Below are positions 35,428-48,753 of a DNA stretch of 64,000 bases, in pieces. Every line of letters begins with the position of its first letter. The stretch's first letter is position 1. The notes beneath the pieces are model-generated. The model did no database searches. It was not told the DNA's origin and was given only the letters and a program-made list of their open reading frames with translations. A program made the translations under genes and the position numbers. The DNA comes from Phycomyces blakesleeanus NRRL 1555(-) (Eukaryota > Mucoromycota > Mucoromycetes > Mucorales > Phycomycetaceae), in NCBI RefSeq assembly GCF_001638985.1, contig NW_017265158.1:1-64000 (forward strand), read 5' to 3'.

Positions 35428-38421
35428 ATGGTCTCTGCATATTTGGTCCAGAGTGCCAGACAGGTAATAACCTATACATACAAATACGTGCGCAAAACAA
35501 AATCTTATTGACACCATTATTGCGTTATGTAGTTTGTGAGACTGTCTCGGTCTGCTCATTCCACAATGGCAACAAGATCCTTTGCCACCGTCAAGAACCC
35601 TGTTACCGAAAAGGACTGCAGCTCAATCACTCCTCCTTATGCCAAACTGACAAAGAACCTGAGTATTGTCCAGCGTATCTTGAACAACCGCCCTCTCACC
35701 TTAGCCGAAAAGATCGTCTACTCCCATCTTACAAACCCAGAGGAAACAATTCCCGTCCGTGGCGAGACTTACCTCAAACTATCTCCTGGTGAGAAACTTA
35801 CACAATAAAATAAAATAAAATCCGTTTAGAAACCAATACTAATAATATCAATAACCTCGTTATTATTATAGATCGCGTTGCTATGCAAGGTACAATAATA
35901 GAAGAAGAATAAAATTATATAAAAAAACGAATGCTTAAACCCGATATTTTTTTATGTATAGATGCTTCTGCTCAGATGGCTATTTTACAGTTCATGCTCT
36001 CAGGAATGAAGACCACCGCCGTACCTTCTTCTATTCACTGTGACCACTTGATTGTGGCTCACGAGGGTGCCGATAAGGATGTCGTTTCTTCTATTGCCAA
36101 CAACAAAGAAATCTTTGACTTCCTCCAGAGCTCTGCCCAAAAGTACGGCGTTGCCTTCTGGAAGCCCGGAAGTGGTATTATTCACCAGATTGTTCTCGAA
36201 AACTATGCTGCCCCTGGTGGTTTGATGCTCGGTACTGACTCCCACACTCCTAATGCTGGTGGTCTGGGTATGATTGCGATTGGTGTCGGTGGTGCTGATG
36301 CTGTGGATGCCATGGCTGATATCCCTTGGGAACTCAAGGCCCCCAAGGTTATTGGTGTAAAGTTGACCGGCCAGCTCCATCCATGGACAAGTCCCAAGGA
36401 TGTAATTCTCCAGTTGGCTGGCCAATTGACCGTCCGCGGTGGTACCGGTCACATCATTGAATACTTTGGCGAAGGTGTTGATGCTTTGTCCTGCACTGGC
36501 ATGGCAACAATGTGCAATATGGGTGCCGAGGTAAATACGCAAACTAGACGTGTGTGCGTGTGTACAAATATAAAAGCTAATCAACCGGGGTTCTGTTTAG
36601 GTTGGTGCCACTACTTCCTTGTTCCCTTACACTCACCGCATGCGATCTTACCTTGGCGCTACCGGACGTACTGAGGTTGCCAAGGCTGCTGATGCCAACG
36701 CCAACTTCTTACGTGCTGATGAGCACTGTGAGTACGACAAGGTTATCGAGATTGATCTCTCCAAGGTCGAGCCCCATATCAACGGTCCTTTTACACCCGA
36801 TCTCAGCACTCCCCTGAGCAAGTTCAAGAGCTTTATTGAGGAGAATGGCTGGAAGGATGATTTGTCGGCAGGTTTGATTGGAAGCTGCACAAACTCTTCT
36901 TATCAGGATATGTCTCGTGCTGCATCAATTGCCCAACAAGCGTCTGATGCAGGTGTCTCTGTGAAATCCAATTTCTTGGTCACCCCAGGTTCAGAACAGA
37001 TCCGAGCAACCATTGAGCGCGATGGACAGCAGGCTGTGTTCGAGAAGGCCGGTGCCCAGGTTCTTGCCAACGCATGTGGTCCCTGTATTGGTCAAGTGAG
37101 TTTTTGTGCGATTCTGAATACAGCATAGTAGCAAGAAAAACTCATGTTTGTCTACTTGTAGTGGAAGCGGACTGATTTAGAAAAGGGCGCCCCTGAGAAT
37201 GCCATTCTGACATCTTTCAACCGTAACTTCCGCAGCCGTAACGATGGCAACCCAAACACCATGAACTTCTTGGCCGCTCCAGAGGTAATTTACTTAGGCA
37301 TATATATATATATATATGTGTGTATATGTATATGAGTAATAGACAAAGTTTGGAATTAAGTAGAGGATGGTATAATAACTCGAGGTTTCTTCTTTAATAA
37401 GATCGTCACTGCAATGGCATTTGCCGGTAAATTGAGCTTTAACCCTATGACTGATGCCTTGCTGGACAAGGACGGAAAGCCTTTCCACTTCACCCCACCC
37501 CAAGGAGACGATCTTCCTCGCCTTGGCTTTGAGGCTGGACGTGCTACTTATGAACCTCCATCACCTACACCTACACCTGATCCCAGTGTTGATATTGCCG
37601 TGTCACCTGAGTCTAGCCGTCTTCAAGTGCTTGATGCATTTGAACCCTGGAATGGAGAGGAGTTCAAGAATGTGCGTGTATTGGTAAAGGTGCAAGGAAA
37701 GTGCACAACAGATCATATCTCTGCTGCTGGGCCTTGGCTCAAGTACAAGGGTCACCTTGAGAACATTGCCGAGAACACTTTGATCGGTGCCCTGAACGCA
37801 GATAATCAGAAAATCAACATGGTCCGTGATGTGACAACAAACCAGGAAGAACCCCTCCCTGAGGTTGCCAAGAGTTACAAGCGTCAGAATATGCCTTGGA
37901 TGGTAGTTGCTGATGTAAGTATCGTTGATGTTGTTATTGTTATTAGTCTGGTATAATAGATATGTTGTAAAAGGCAATGGTTTATTTTATTTTTTTAGTC
38001 GTCATTAAAAAAAAAGAAGAATGAAAGAAACTAATAATAATTTATACGCATGTAGCATAACTATGGTGAGGGATCAGCACGCGAACATGCTGCTCTTCAG
38101 GTCCGCTACCTCGGCTGCCCTCTGATCGTGTCCCGTTCGTTTGCTCGTATTCACGAAACTAACCTCAAGAAGCAAGGTGTCCTACCTCTCACCTTTGCTA
38201 ATGAGGCCGATTGGGAAAAGGTTTCTGGTGGTGATGTGATTGAAACCGTAGGTGTAGCAGGTATTGCACCCGAGAAGCCTGTACAGCTTATTGTGACCAA
38301 GGAAGACGGTACCAAATTCAGCATTGATGCCAAGCACACAATGAGTCACGACCAGATCCAATGGTTCAAGAAAGGAAGCGCTCTCAACTTGATCAAGGAA
38401 AACATCTCTTCGAACCTGTAG
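35428..38421 (+). CDS. ACO1: mitochondrial aconitate hydratase, 791 aa, 8 exons
   Basis: Exons 35428-35463, 35533-35788, 35872-35889, 35962-36530, 36601-37095, 37162-37284, 37402-37914 and 38056-38421 sum to 792 codons. The enzyme interconverts citrate and isocitrate in the TCA cycle and uses a [4Fe-4S] cluster. The first 33 residues ([16 protein letters not shown]) form a basic, Ser-rich mitochondrial presequence. Cluster ligands are visible: Cys389 in GSCTNSS, and Cys452 and Cys455 in ACGPCIG. Substrate-site segments include [25 protein letters not shown] and [11 protein letters not shown]. Exon 3 is only 18 nt and codes the invariant segment DRVAMQ; skipping it would remove six active-site-proximal residues in frame. 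Exon 1 codes only 12 residues; an alternative start at an internal ATG in exon 2 (35566) would shorten the presequence. Confidence 0.96.
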
Positions 38422-38995
38422 CTTTCTTCTTCTTCTTTTTTTTTGTATTTATTTAACTAATTGATTATACACACAATATATATGTATATAATATGCCTAT
38501 TTATGTGTGTATAAATATCCGAGGTACAATAACTTGTAGACATTTTACGCTTATCAACTCAACATACACATAACATTCATCATTCTATAAAAACTTGCTT
38601 TCTTTGTTTCCTTTTTTATTTATTCTTGTGTTCACAATCCATGTTATTGGATACTTTTTGATGATTTTTGTGCACTTTTAAATTAAATCCACGTTCTATG
38701 AAATAAGATTTGTGTTCCAAAAAACTTATAATATGACTGAACAATAAGCAAATAAAGCAATAAAGAAAAAATGGTATTAAAGAAGTAGTATAGACGGGTA
38801 TAGCTATCATTTAGGTTATTACACTCTACAATATACATATGCATATTTTATATATACATACAAAAATATACTAAAGTTAAAGCACCATTTTCTGTATTAA
38901 TAATGAAATAGGATTTATAAATAAATATACATATAATATAATATAATATATATATATTAGTATTAAAAATAAAAACATACCAGAAAATGATATTA

Positions 38996-39028
<33 letters not shown>

Positions 39029-39098
39029 AATATATCGCCCTTTTCTCCCTTTCTCTTTCCCGTATATATTCTCCTCTTCCTCCTTTTTGACCATCATC
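38422..39098. other. intergenic, AT-rich
   Basis: Spacer with TA runs (38990-39014) and a CT-rich leader (39038-39090) before the ArfGAP gene. No gene is seen. Confidence 0.5.
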
Positions 39099-42012
39099 AT
39101 GGCAGATCTGGAAACGAGGCCATTGCAGACCATTCCAGGACCTGCATTCAACGAAGATTCACCCCAACCCATCTCTACCACCAGAACATGCGCAGATGAT
39201 CAAGATCTCGAGGATGGCCCTCTTTTTCGTGCGACAATCAAACAGCTCGAAAATAAAACTAGTGCTCTCAAAGCAAGTACTAAACGCATTCTCAAGACCG
39301 CTGTAGCGTCCGTCGAAGCACAACAGGCTCTTATGGATGCAGACACAAATTTCCTTGACGCTCTCCGTGATATCCCTTCCGCCACACCACCTCTCACTGA
39401 ATATATGGACCGCACCTGGGCGATATTGTATGAACAGCGTCTTCGTCTCCAACAAAGCATGCGAGACATAATCCTCGATCCTCTCCAAAAACGATATGAT
39501 TACGAGATCAAGACCGCCGAATACAAAAGACGTCGATTTGAAGAAGCCAGCAAAGACTATTACAGTTATCTCGCAAAATATCTCAGCATTAAACCAGAAA
39601 CGCTGTCCAAAGACAAGAAACGTACCGAGCGAGAGCAAAAACACATTGCTCGCCAAAGTGCTTTCGATCTGATCCGATTCGATTACTACAACTTCCTTGT
39701 TGATCTTCACGGGGGTAAAAAAGAACAAGAAATGCTGTTTAATCTTGTACGGAACCAACAAGAAGAGTCTTCCTTCTACCAGTTCATCTCTTCGGGAGTT
39801 ATTCCACACAAAGAAGCACTTGATAATGTAGCCACCCTAATGGAAGAAGCTGCACGCGAACAAGACACGTTTTATAAAGAACGGAGTGAAAAAAGACGCA
39901 CTATGCTCACCCGTCACAACCAACATGTAAAAGATATGCTCAAGACAGAATACATAAAGGAGCAGGCACAGCTCAAAAGAACCTCACTCAGGACAAGTGC
40001 AAATGTAAGTGATGTGGAAGAAAATCCCATATCAACCGACCCTGGTCTGCCCGAACCTTCTCAATCAGCAGGCTCGGCTGAAAACAGGTTTAAAGGTATC
40101 CACGATCTGGAAAACCAGGACCGGAATATGTTGTGGGCCTGTGGTCGCAGAAAGGAAGGTGTGCTATTCTCAACCTCAAAACCATCCAAAGGAACAGCAT
40201 TTGAAAAAGGGTCAAATGTCACTTGGCACAAGTAAGCCACACCTGTAACTCACAAGAATTTATCTCTAATGATCAATATATATATATCTCTTTATGTTAG
40301 GTATTGGTGTGTTTTGAGTGGTGGCCAATTACACGAATACAGTAATTGGAAAAGACATGTCGAATCTCACATTGATCCTATTCCTTTACGCTATGCCACC
40401 GTACGCCAGGCGTGCAATGCAGATAGACAATTCTGTTTTGAGATCATTACACCCTATTTTCGGCGCATGTATCAGGCCATTTCTCAAGAAGAGATGATGA
40501 GTTGGATGGCTACCATCCGTAATGCAATCGAAAGTCTTTTAAACGGTACCGGAAGTTCTGTTAACCTTATAAAAGGTACACTCACTTTTCTTCTTCTGAC
40601 AACTATACAATGCTCACAACCAAAGAATACATGTATTCATTTATTTATATTAATCTTCATAAACAGACCACTTGATCAAGGAGGAAGAGACCAATAACGA
40701 CCAATCACCAAAGAAGGGGCATAGTCGGTCTCTTAGCAAAGCAATCCGCCGTGGGCTAGCGGGTAAAGATATATATTCAAAGAAGGGCCAGCAGCAACAG
40801 CAGCAACAGCAGCAACAGCAGCAGCAACAACAACAGCAACAACAACAACAACAACAACAAGAGAGTGGATTCTCTAGTGACGGTGGAGAATCTCTTGCGG
40901 CTCCTACCCATCAAGAGCGTTCGAGATGGTCTGGTTTTAGCTTTACTAGTAATAGTAATGGTAGTGCTGGCCATGGTCATATTGCCAAGAACTCTGGGGC
41001 AGTCGGCCAATATGAATTCTCGCCAAGCCCTGATGCTACCGTTAACACAAAATTATTGACCACACTGAGAGAAGACCGATCAAATGTTCTCTGCGCAGAC
41101 TGTGGCGAACGGAATCCAGAGTGGTGCTCGCTCAACCTCGGCATCTTGTTATGTATAGAATGCTCTGGGATTCACCGAAGCCTAGGGACCCACATATCCA
41201 AAGTACGATCTCTCACACTTGATAGCGCTTCATATACACCTGATATAGTTGAACTATTGCGGTCTATCGGCAATGCACGGTCAAATGCCGTCTGGGATCC
41301 CAAACGGTGCTTGACCACAAACGATGATGATTGCTTGACCACAGACGAAGTTGATGAACTAAGGCGACCGGTTCCAGGCGACACACGCGATTTCAAGTTA
41401 AAGTACATTCAGCAAAAATATGTCGAAAAGGCATTTGTGTACCACACCCACAAAGACCTCAATACCCTTTTGTTCGATGCTATCGACAATGACGATATTC
41501 CGGCTGCATTATATGCTGTGGCTCTTGGAATAGATCTCAACCGTTCGTGGCCATTTACCTCTGCACGCAGTTCGAGTAGCGATGAAGATGGTAGCCAGAA
41601 TTCTCGAAATAGCCAAGACTCTATACCCCTTCCAACTATTGTTCTTTCTTCTGGTAATAATTTGTGTGCTACGAATACTACTGGCCGTGATAAAATTGAT
41701 GACCCGACTGTGCGTTATCCACTTCATTATGCTTTGTTGTATGGGCGACGGACTTTGCCTTCAGTAATGACGGATAGAAATCGGCTATTCCCCATGGCTG
41801 AATTCTTGCTTCAAAATGGTGCTGATGCTGGTATAATTGACCCTGAAACAGGAAACACTCTTGCTAGCATCGTTGGACTTGGCAGTATTGTCGAGGATGA
41901 TGCAATTGCCTACCTAAACCTGAAGAATGCAGCGCGTGGACAACCTCAAATATTCCGTGCAAGTATGCCTATTATTCCAAGTCACTCATTCATTGATGCC
42001 ACATACAAGTAA
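39099..42012 (+). CDS. BAR-PH-ArfGAP-ankyrin protein (ACAP/ASAP type), 917 aa, 3 exons
   Basis: Exons 39099-40231, 40301-40575 and 40667-42012 sum to 918 codons. A BAR-like coiled region lies at about residues 35-300 (KASTKRILKTAVASVEAQ, FEEASKDYYSYLAKYLSI). A PH domain (about 340-450) is split by intron 1 at TWHK|YWCVL. A 24-glutamine run (40789-40860) sits in the linker. The ArfGAP zinc finger has CADC (612-615) and CIEC (632-635) spaced by 16, with the arginine finger Arg640 in SGIHRSLGTHISKVRSLTLD. C-terminal ankyrin-like repeats contain NDDIPAALYAVALGIDLN and AEFLLQNGADAGI. The family stimulates GTP hydrolysis on Arf at curved membranes (endocytic recycling, Golgi). It is tandem to a diverged paralogue at 44707-47759. 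Confidence 0.92.
40789..40860 (+). repeat. coding polyglutamine tract (24 codons)
   Basis: Mixed CAG and CAA codons encode 24 glutamines in the PH-ArfGAP linker. CAA units cluster at the 3' end, which should limit slippage. The paralogue at 44707 has no Gln run in the same linker. Confidence 0.95.
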
Positions 42013-42149
42013 ATACTGTTTCTCTTTATATCAAACTCCTTATATCATTTTGTGCTTCTTTATAATTGCAACATCTGCTTTTTACACTTCTTATTTACAT
42101 TGTAATTAATCAATTTTATTCTTACAAATCATTGGATTTTAATATTATT

Positions 42150-42152
<3 letters not shown>

Positions 42153-42182
<30 letters not shown>
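42153..42182. repeat. AAT microsatellite
   Basis: About ten AAT units downstream of the first ArfGAP gene, then ACATT-type imperfect repeats. Confidence 0.85.
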
Positions 42183-42708
42183 CATTACACCTTACATATT
42201 ACACATTACATATTATACATGTTACATTTTATATTTTATATTTCACACTATACATCATACATCATACATTCTATATTACACAATATATATATAATATTTA
42301 CATGTGCTATTGTTGCTGTTGTTCCAATTTAATGAAAAAAACACACACACACATGTTTGCACATACACATCAAAGACATAAATATATTCGCTAATTTGCA
42401 GAGAAAGAGATTAAAGCCACATAAATACAGGTGTTTGAGCACACTGTTAACATACTATCAAATATAAGCTTTTATTTTTATTTTTCTATAGAAAATAAAC
42501 AATTTTTAATATTTTTACTTCCTTTTAAATTCATCTTTATATTAACCACTTAGCTCTCAATTAAGAATATACATACATATAAATTATCATAATGGAAGCT
42601 AAATAAGATTAAAGTTCACAGCCATTACTGTGAAAAAAAATATAGAGAGATGTTCAATGGATATGCCAAAACCTTTTTTGGAGCATTGATCTCGAGTTCT
42701 TAGGAGAA

Positions 42709-42730
42709 GGGGGGGGGGGGGGGGGGGGGG
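42709..42730 (+). repeat. G22 homopolymer
   Basis: A run of 22 guanines in a region of more than 70 percent A+T. The length may be uncertain because such runs are prone to sequencing and polymerase slippage. Confidence 0.85.
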
Positions 42731-44625
42731 AGGCATGACTGTCTTTTACCTTGGGGTGGGAATATAACTCTCACTAATCCTAATGCACACTAGCTAATTT
42801 TGATGAGAACACAATAGATCAGTATTAAATTTAATTGCTGTTGTATTTTCACTAATTGTTTTCCAGTTCTAGATATACATAGATACTTGTTAGTACCCCC
42901 TTTTCCTACATATATGAAGCATACATTCATATTCAAGAAAATATATAAGTATTGTACTATAAGTATAATATGCTTTAGCTCGCCTTATATTTGTTCAGAA
43001 ATTAAATAACAACCAGCCAAAAACTCTATTTGTTTGAAAGAGAAATTAGGATCCCCACTGATTTTATCTCTTCTTCTTCTTCTTTAACAAGAGCAATAAT
43101 ATAGAAAGCAACTAATACATAACGTTTGGCTAATATATACTGATAGGAATTAAAGTACACAAAATTAGTAAAAACAGGCTGTAGATCGCTTAATTTGATG
43201 CAGTTTTTATTTTTTATTTTATCCAATTCTGATAGACTTGCTCACTTGTTTGAATACCCAAATTATTTAAACCATGTCATAAGCTGGTAGTATTTAACCT
43301 TTAGAGTCATTATATAGAAATCTGCTCTTGTCAATTGAAGTATACTAAGTTGCTTCCTGATATTAGATATGTGTTAAGATGATTTTTATATAATAGAAAA
43401 ATTGTAATTATATTGCATAAATATTTCTAGAAGTACTATAATCGGTGAGATAGATCATTCACAGCAGTAAAGGCTGGACAAGAAGTCGTGTTTCACTATA
43501 TAGACAATGTCATATTTTATTTGCCTTTTAAAACAGGACCTTTGGATTATTTCATTGTTTTTAAATAAAGGTTGTATATCACCATTATATCTTTTATTCC
43601 TATAACAAGAATAATACATTATCGTCTAAACGTAATTAATTGCCTCACATAAAAAAAGTAATATGTTTATTTGCCTGTATTTCTATTGCTAGTAGTATGA
43701 GTGAATATCAAGTATGTCTTTAGTATTAATTCCTTCTGTTTGAAACATATATTCAATCTTATAATAAACACATGAATTTAGAGAATTATTACTTTAGCAG
43801 TGCACCAGAACCTTTAAATTGAATTGAACTCTGGAAAATATGAAAGCAGATAAAAGCAATTGTATCTTTTAATATCAGTATTAAGATATTTAAATTATTA
43901 TCTAGTTTTTTTACGTTATTTTGCTTGGGTGTTGTCCCGCTTTTGTGTTTATTATTTCTTTAGATTTAAAAGGCGCCACATGTAACCATGGTATTTAATC
44001 TTGTGTATGTCTTCTCTTTCTTTCTGATATATACATAGTAGGTATTTTCTCTAGTCTTATATATATGTGTGTATCTATGTATTAAACTATTCCAAGAAAC
44101 TTTATCTGCGGCAATTTTTATTTTACTTTATAAAAAACTCCATTTTTGTATTATTTTCAAAAAAAAAATCGTTTGCTATAGTATTTAGACGTTTGGATTC
44201 TAAAAGTACATTGCGTGCTTAGATGTTGAATTAGTGTGAGAACAAGCGGATCTTAATAGTATAAAAGCTATTTTCATAAGTTAACGTGTCTTTGTATATT
44301 TTTCATATAATGAGCACAGATGTACGCATTAAATTAGGGATTTACGAAACAAGGAAAATTGTACTGGTATTTTAGGTTGTCGTCTGAAAGTCAAAGAGAC
44401 ATTACACTAAAAACAAAACGAAGCAAAAAGTCTTTGTATTTACGATTTTTTTCTTAAATATTTTAATCAAAGTCTATCTCACTCAAATAAGTTTACAGTC
44501 TATTTAAAATAATGGAGCCTTCATTATTATAGTAAGTGTGTTTTCAGCTCCTCATTATCATTCCTATCATTATTCTTTTTTTTTCTAAAAAAGAAAAGGT
44601 GTGTTGGTCTTGGTCAACCCCAGGG

Positions 44626-44633
44626 TATAAATA
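44626..44633 (+). promoter_or_regulatory. TATA box of second ArfGAP gene
   Basis: TATAAATA, 81 bases upstream of the ATG at 44707, just after a GC-richer patch (GGTCAACCCCAGGG). This is a textbook core-promoter spacing. Confidence 0.55.
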
Positions 44634-44706
44634 AAAGTACCAGAGTAAAGACAAAACACCAAGTATAATATTCAGAATCACATCTCTTTCTACCATTTTA
44701 CATTCA

Positions 44707-47700
44707 ATGGCCAATAGAGGAAGTGAACGGCTAGAACGTCTACGAAAGTCAAGAGCTGAGAAAGGGAAATGGCCTCTAAATAATGATATTGAAATTCAAT
44801 CAGAAGACGACATGGAAGATCTCGAGGCCGTAGATAAATTCATAAAATCCATATATATTGCGAATGGGATAGATCCAGACACTATCACAGAAAACAGTTT
44901 TAGCTCATACACCGCAGAAAGAGATTCATTAATCGGTGGATCCTCCACAGATGTATCAAATGTAGCCCGAGCTGGATTCAATTCGGACACCGAGAATTCA
45001 GATCCATCCACCAGCACGATCTCATCAGAACCTAAAGATCTTAATACATCCGCTTTACCAGAAGAACCTGAGCAAGAGGTATTTTTAATAAACAGGTCTC
45101 AAGAAAACGAGGAGATTCTGAGACCTAGCACATCCTTCAATGATGGGTATTTGGTCGATGGCCCAGTTTTTAGAGCGCAAATAGCCGAACTCGAAGAAAA
45201 GACTGTCAAAATGAAAGCAAGCACAAAGAGTACCCTCAAAATTGCCAAAGTATTCTTAACTACTCTTGAAGCTCACATGTCTAATGAAATCAAGTTGCGG
45301 TCTGTCCTCCAAAGAATACCTTCCACAATCCCGGTTTTACTAGACTATGTGGACCGTACATGGTCTATCTTTCATGAACAAAACATCAGACTTCAAAAAG
45401 GCATCAAAACCCACATTCTCAATGAGCTACAAAAGCATTATGACATTGTTGTAAAGGATACTGATATCAAGAAACGCGACTTTCAAGCAGCTAGTACTGA
45501 GTATTATAGATATACAGCAAAATATCTATCCATTAAAAAAGAAGACCTTTTGAAAAATAAAGGGCATGTTGAGAAAGGATCAAAAAATATTGCGCGGAAA
45601 AGCAAATTCGATATGGTCCGTTTTGACTATTTCAATTATCTCCAAAACTTACATAGAGGTATAAAAGAAAACAAGATTCTCTTTAATCTGGCAAGCGAGC
45701 AACACAAGAATTCCGAATTCTTCGATCTTGTAACAAAAGGCAAAGTCCCGGGTATTGACGAACTAAGCGCGATTGAGATGGCGGTGAAAGAAGACTCGAT
45801 AATACAGACGGTTCTTGACGAAGAACATATTCGAATAAGAAATCCTGTGTACTCTTCTCACAATAGGCATGTTCGGAATATGATGAATTCAGTAATTGGA
45901 GGACAGTCTTCTTCCGCAAATGTATCATCTTTAGAAGAAAATTTAGCAACAAGTAAGCAAAGATAATAATAAAAAGGCATATATAAAGAGCCTTTTAAAC
46001 AAAACAAAGACCAAATGTTGACTATTGTACTTGGTTATTGGGGCGTAGACGAAGAAGAAGACCGGGATCTTTTACTTAGGTCTGGAAAGACAATGGAGGG
46101 TATTTTATATTCTACATCCAAGCCTAATAATTCAGATGACCCAGCTCTCAAGTCTCGTGGTACTTGGCACAAGTAAGTAAACATTTGATAATCAGATTTC
46201 TCTTGTCAAAAATCCTTAACTTATACTTTTATGGTAAAAGATACTGGTGTGTTCTTGACGAAAATCAGATCAGTGAATTTCGAGATTGGAAAACACTTCC
46301 TCGACTCCACATGAGTCCAATATCTTTATTTAATGCCAATGTGCATCAGATAGATGATGTGGATAGAAAATTTTGCTTTGAAGTGATCACACCGCATATG
46401 CGACGAGTTTATCAAGCCCTCACCGACGAGGATAGAAAAAAATGGGTGGCATGTATCCGCAATTCAATAGAAGAAATCAGCCTAGGTAATCAACCCTCGA
46501 CAAGCAACGGCCAGTCAAGACATCAGCTGGCAGACAATCCAGAGCAAGAATCCAAGATCAAGAGCCTATTTAACAAACCATCAAAGAGGAATATTTCATC
46601 CTATTTCAAAAGTATCTTTAGTGCAATTTTTCCGAATTCTAGAGCCACAGAGGATTTACATAACTCTATTCAACACAATAATGAAACTAGTTCATCTACC
46701 ATAGCGACTCGACCATCCCATAGACCACTGGAATACTTTAGAAACCTTTTAGGGAGCTGTATAAAGCGGATTTCTACACCAAGACTGGCCTATGATACAA
46801 ACCATGCTCCTGCTCCTGCTTCCGCTCCTGCTTCCGCTCCACAGAAAATGAGAATAACCACGCCCAGTTTAGAAATTCTGCGTCGCGATCTTTCAAATAA
46901 AAGATGTGCAGAATGTGGTTTCGATGATCCCACTAATTGCTGTGTAAACCTTGGAATTATTGTTTGCAACGGTAAGTAATTGATTAAGTCGCTGAAATAT
47001 GTATAATGTCGTAACACTCTTTTTTTCTTAGTTTGTTCTATAATTCACAAGAGAATTAATAGTGAAGGAGTTATCTCATTAATAACGGATCTTAATCTTT
47101 ATACACCAGACATCGAAGAACTTATAATATCTGTTGGAAATGATATTTCAAACAATATATGGGATCCTTTGCAGCATATAGCTCCACACGAGCGTCCGGC
47201 TGAAAATCTTTCAAGCAATTCAATCGTAAGACCCAGACCATTTTCTACGTACGAAGAAAAATCCAGATACATCCAAGACAAATATACAGCAAAGGCTTAT
47301 ATTTGCAGTGCGGGCAGTTCTCCAAATCAAGAACTTATGAATGCTATAGATATGGATGACATTCCTGCTGCGTTGCGGGCAATATCGCGTGGAGTTGACT
47401 TTAACACAGCTTGGTATAGTACGCCAGATTCACTTTCTGCGTCGAGGACATCCCAAGGTATAGGGTTGGCTGTAGATCAAAGAACCCCACCAGAATGTTG
47501 TGAGTCGTACCATCCTTTGCACAAAGCCTTGTTATATGGTCGTCACGCAGAAGCTTCCGGATCATCAAGTAGAAATCTTATTTTTCCTATGGCCGAACTT
47601 TTACTCCAGCATGGAGCATCCACAACTGTTTTTGACCTCCACACACACAGGTCATTAGGGGAAATTATTTACCTCGATATTAACATAGAGAAAGCCGCAG

Positions 47701-47759
47701 TTGAATTCCTCAACGGAAGACCAAGAGCAACCGGAGAACAGCCTATAGTTACCTTTTAG
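44707..47759 (+). CDS. diverged BAR-PH-ArfGAP-ankyrin paralogue, catalytic Arg replaced, 942 aa, 4 exons
   Basis: Exons 44707-45952, 46049-46172, 46241-46971 and 47032-47759 sum to 943 codons. It aligns along its length with the gene at 39099: FRAQIAELEEKTVKMKASTK (BAR), RGTWHK|YWCVL (PH, intron at the same place and phase), FCFEVITPHMRRVYQAL, the zinc finger, and ankyrin-like DMDDIPAALRAISRGVDFN with AELLLQHGAS. An extra acidic N-terminus of about 90 residues and an Ala/Pro linker (HAPAPASAPASAP) are unique. The zinc ligands are kept (CAEC 679-682, CNVC 699-702). However, the arginine-finger position is Lys707 (SIIHKRI) and the usual Trp after the second CxxC is Cys. GAP activity is therefore doubtful. 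Intact splice sites, TATA box and full-length frame argue for a living gene. Confidence 0.88.
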
Positions 47760-48753
47760 AAATTGAAACGAATGAATTCGTAAAAACTAAAACGCAGACA
47801 CAGGCACAGATATAAGCAGACTTGTTAATTTTTTACGCCATCTTAAAAAACAATAGTTTAAGTAATTTTTGAAGCAGTGTCCTCTAATAGAATCAGGGAT
47901 TATTCATTAAAAGTACATAAAACCTCTAGTGTATGAAGTATATAATATGTGTATTTGATATTGGAGAACTCATAGTAAGTCTTTATACTAAAAAGAAATA
48001 TCTTGGAATCTAATATATGTATATGTATATGTATCAGTAATTTATTAATTTATATTTACTATTCAAAATTTTGATGCCCATTTCTCTATCTTCAAAGTGA
48101 AAGAACTAGAAAGAAGCATGGCTTAATGGCTTTTAATTATTCATTTATTGAAATACATTAACAGCAAATAGTGTTTATCATATATTTGCAAGGTTTAAGA
48201 TCTGATAAAAGAAATGTTGATATCCCTTTCCAATATATCTGAATTTTTACGTCTGTTAGAATACTCATTTTTTGAAGACACTTGATAGCAATGAACAAAA
48301 AATCCGATTTTTGTATATGTAGCCATCTTCAGTATGTAATTTGGCTTAAAGAAAGACACACTTATAAAATCTTTATGTACCTATTTAATCTGATAATTAT
48401 AGAAGCTCAATTACAGCGTTTAAACTTCCAGCTTTAGATAAATTCGACCTTTAATTTCAATTTTTTTTTGTCCTTGAAAATAGATCATAGTACAAGTAGG
48501 AAATCTATGAGCCCCACTTTTTAGTTTATAATATGTTAAAGCTAATACACAAACATATCACCTTAAGCCCGTATTCTACAAATATATATATATATATTAT
48601 GCATATCGTACCTAATTGAATTTTGATATATATTCTGTAAAGGCATAACTACTGCGTGTTCGCTTTTTCTTCTTGCAGTCACCGTGACAGGTAACTGAGA
48701 GGGAAGGGGACGACAATGTCTACGTCATTTATTATTTGCAACCGTGATTGCCA
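47760..48753. other. intergenic with ATP2 promoter
   Basis: AT-rich spacer. From about 48650 the composition becomes GC-richer and contains candidate elements for the ATP synthase beta gene (TACGTCA at 48721, CCAAT at 48751). No gene is seen. Confidence 0.5.

Larger units (their letters stand above)
42013..44706. other. 2.7-kb intergenic region between ArfGAP paralogues
   Basis: AT-rich, with an AAT microsatellite (42153-42182), a 22-G homopolymer (42709-42730) and otherwise no recognisable gene. A TATA box at 44626 belongs to the second paralogue. Confidence 0.6.
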
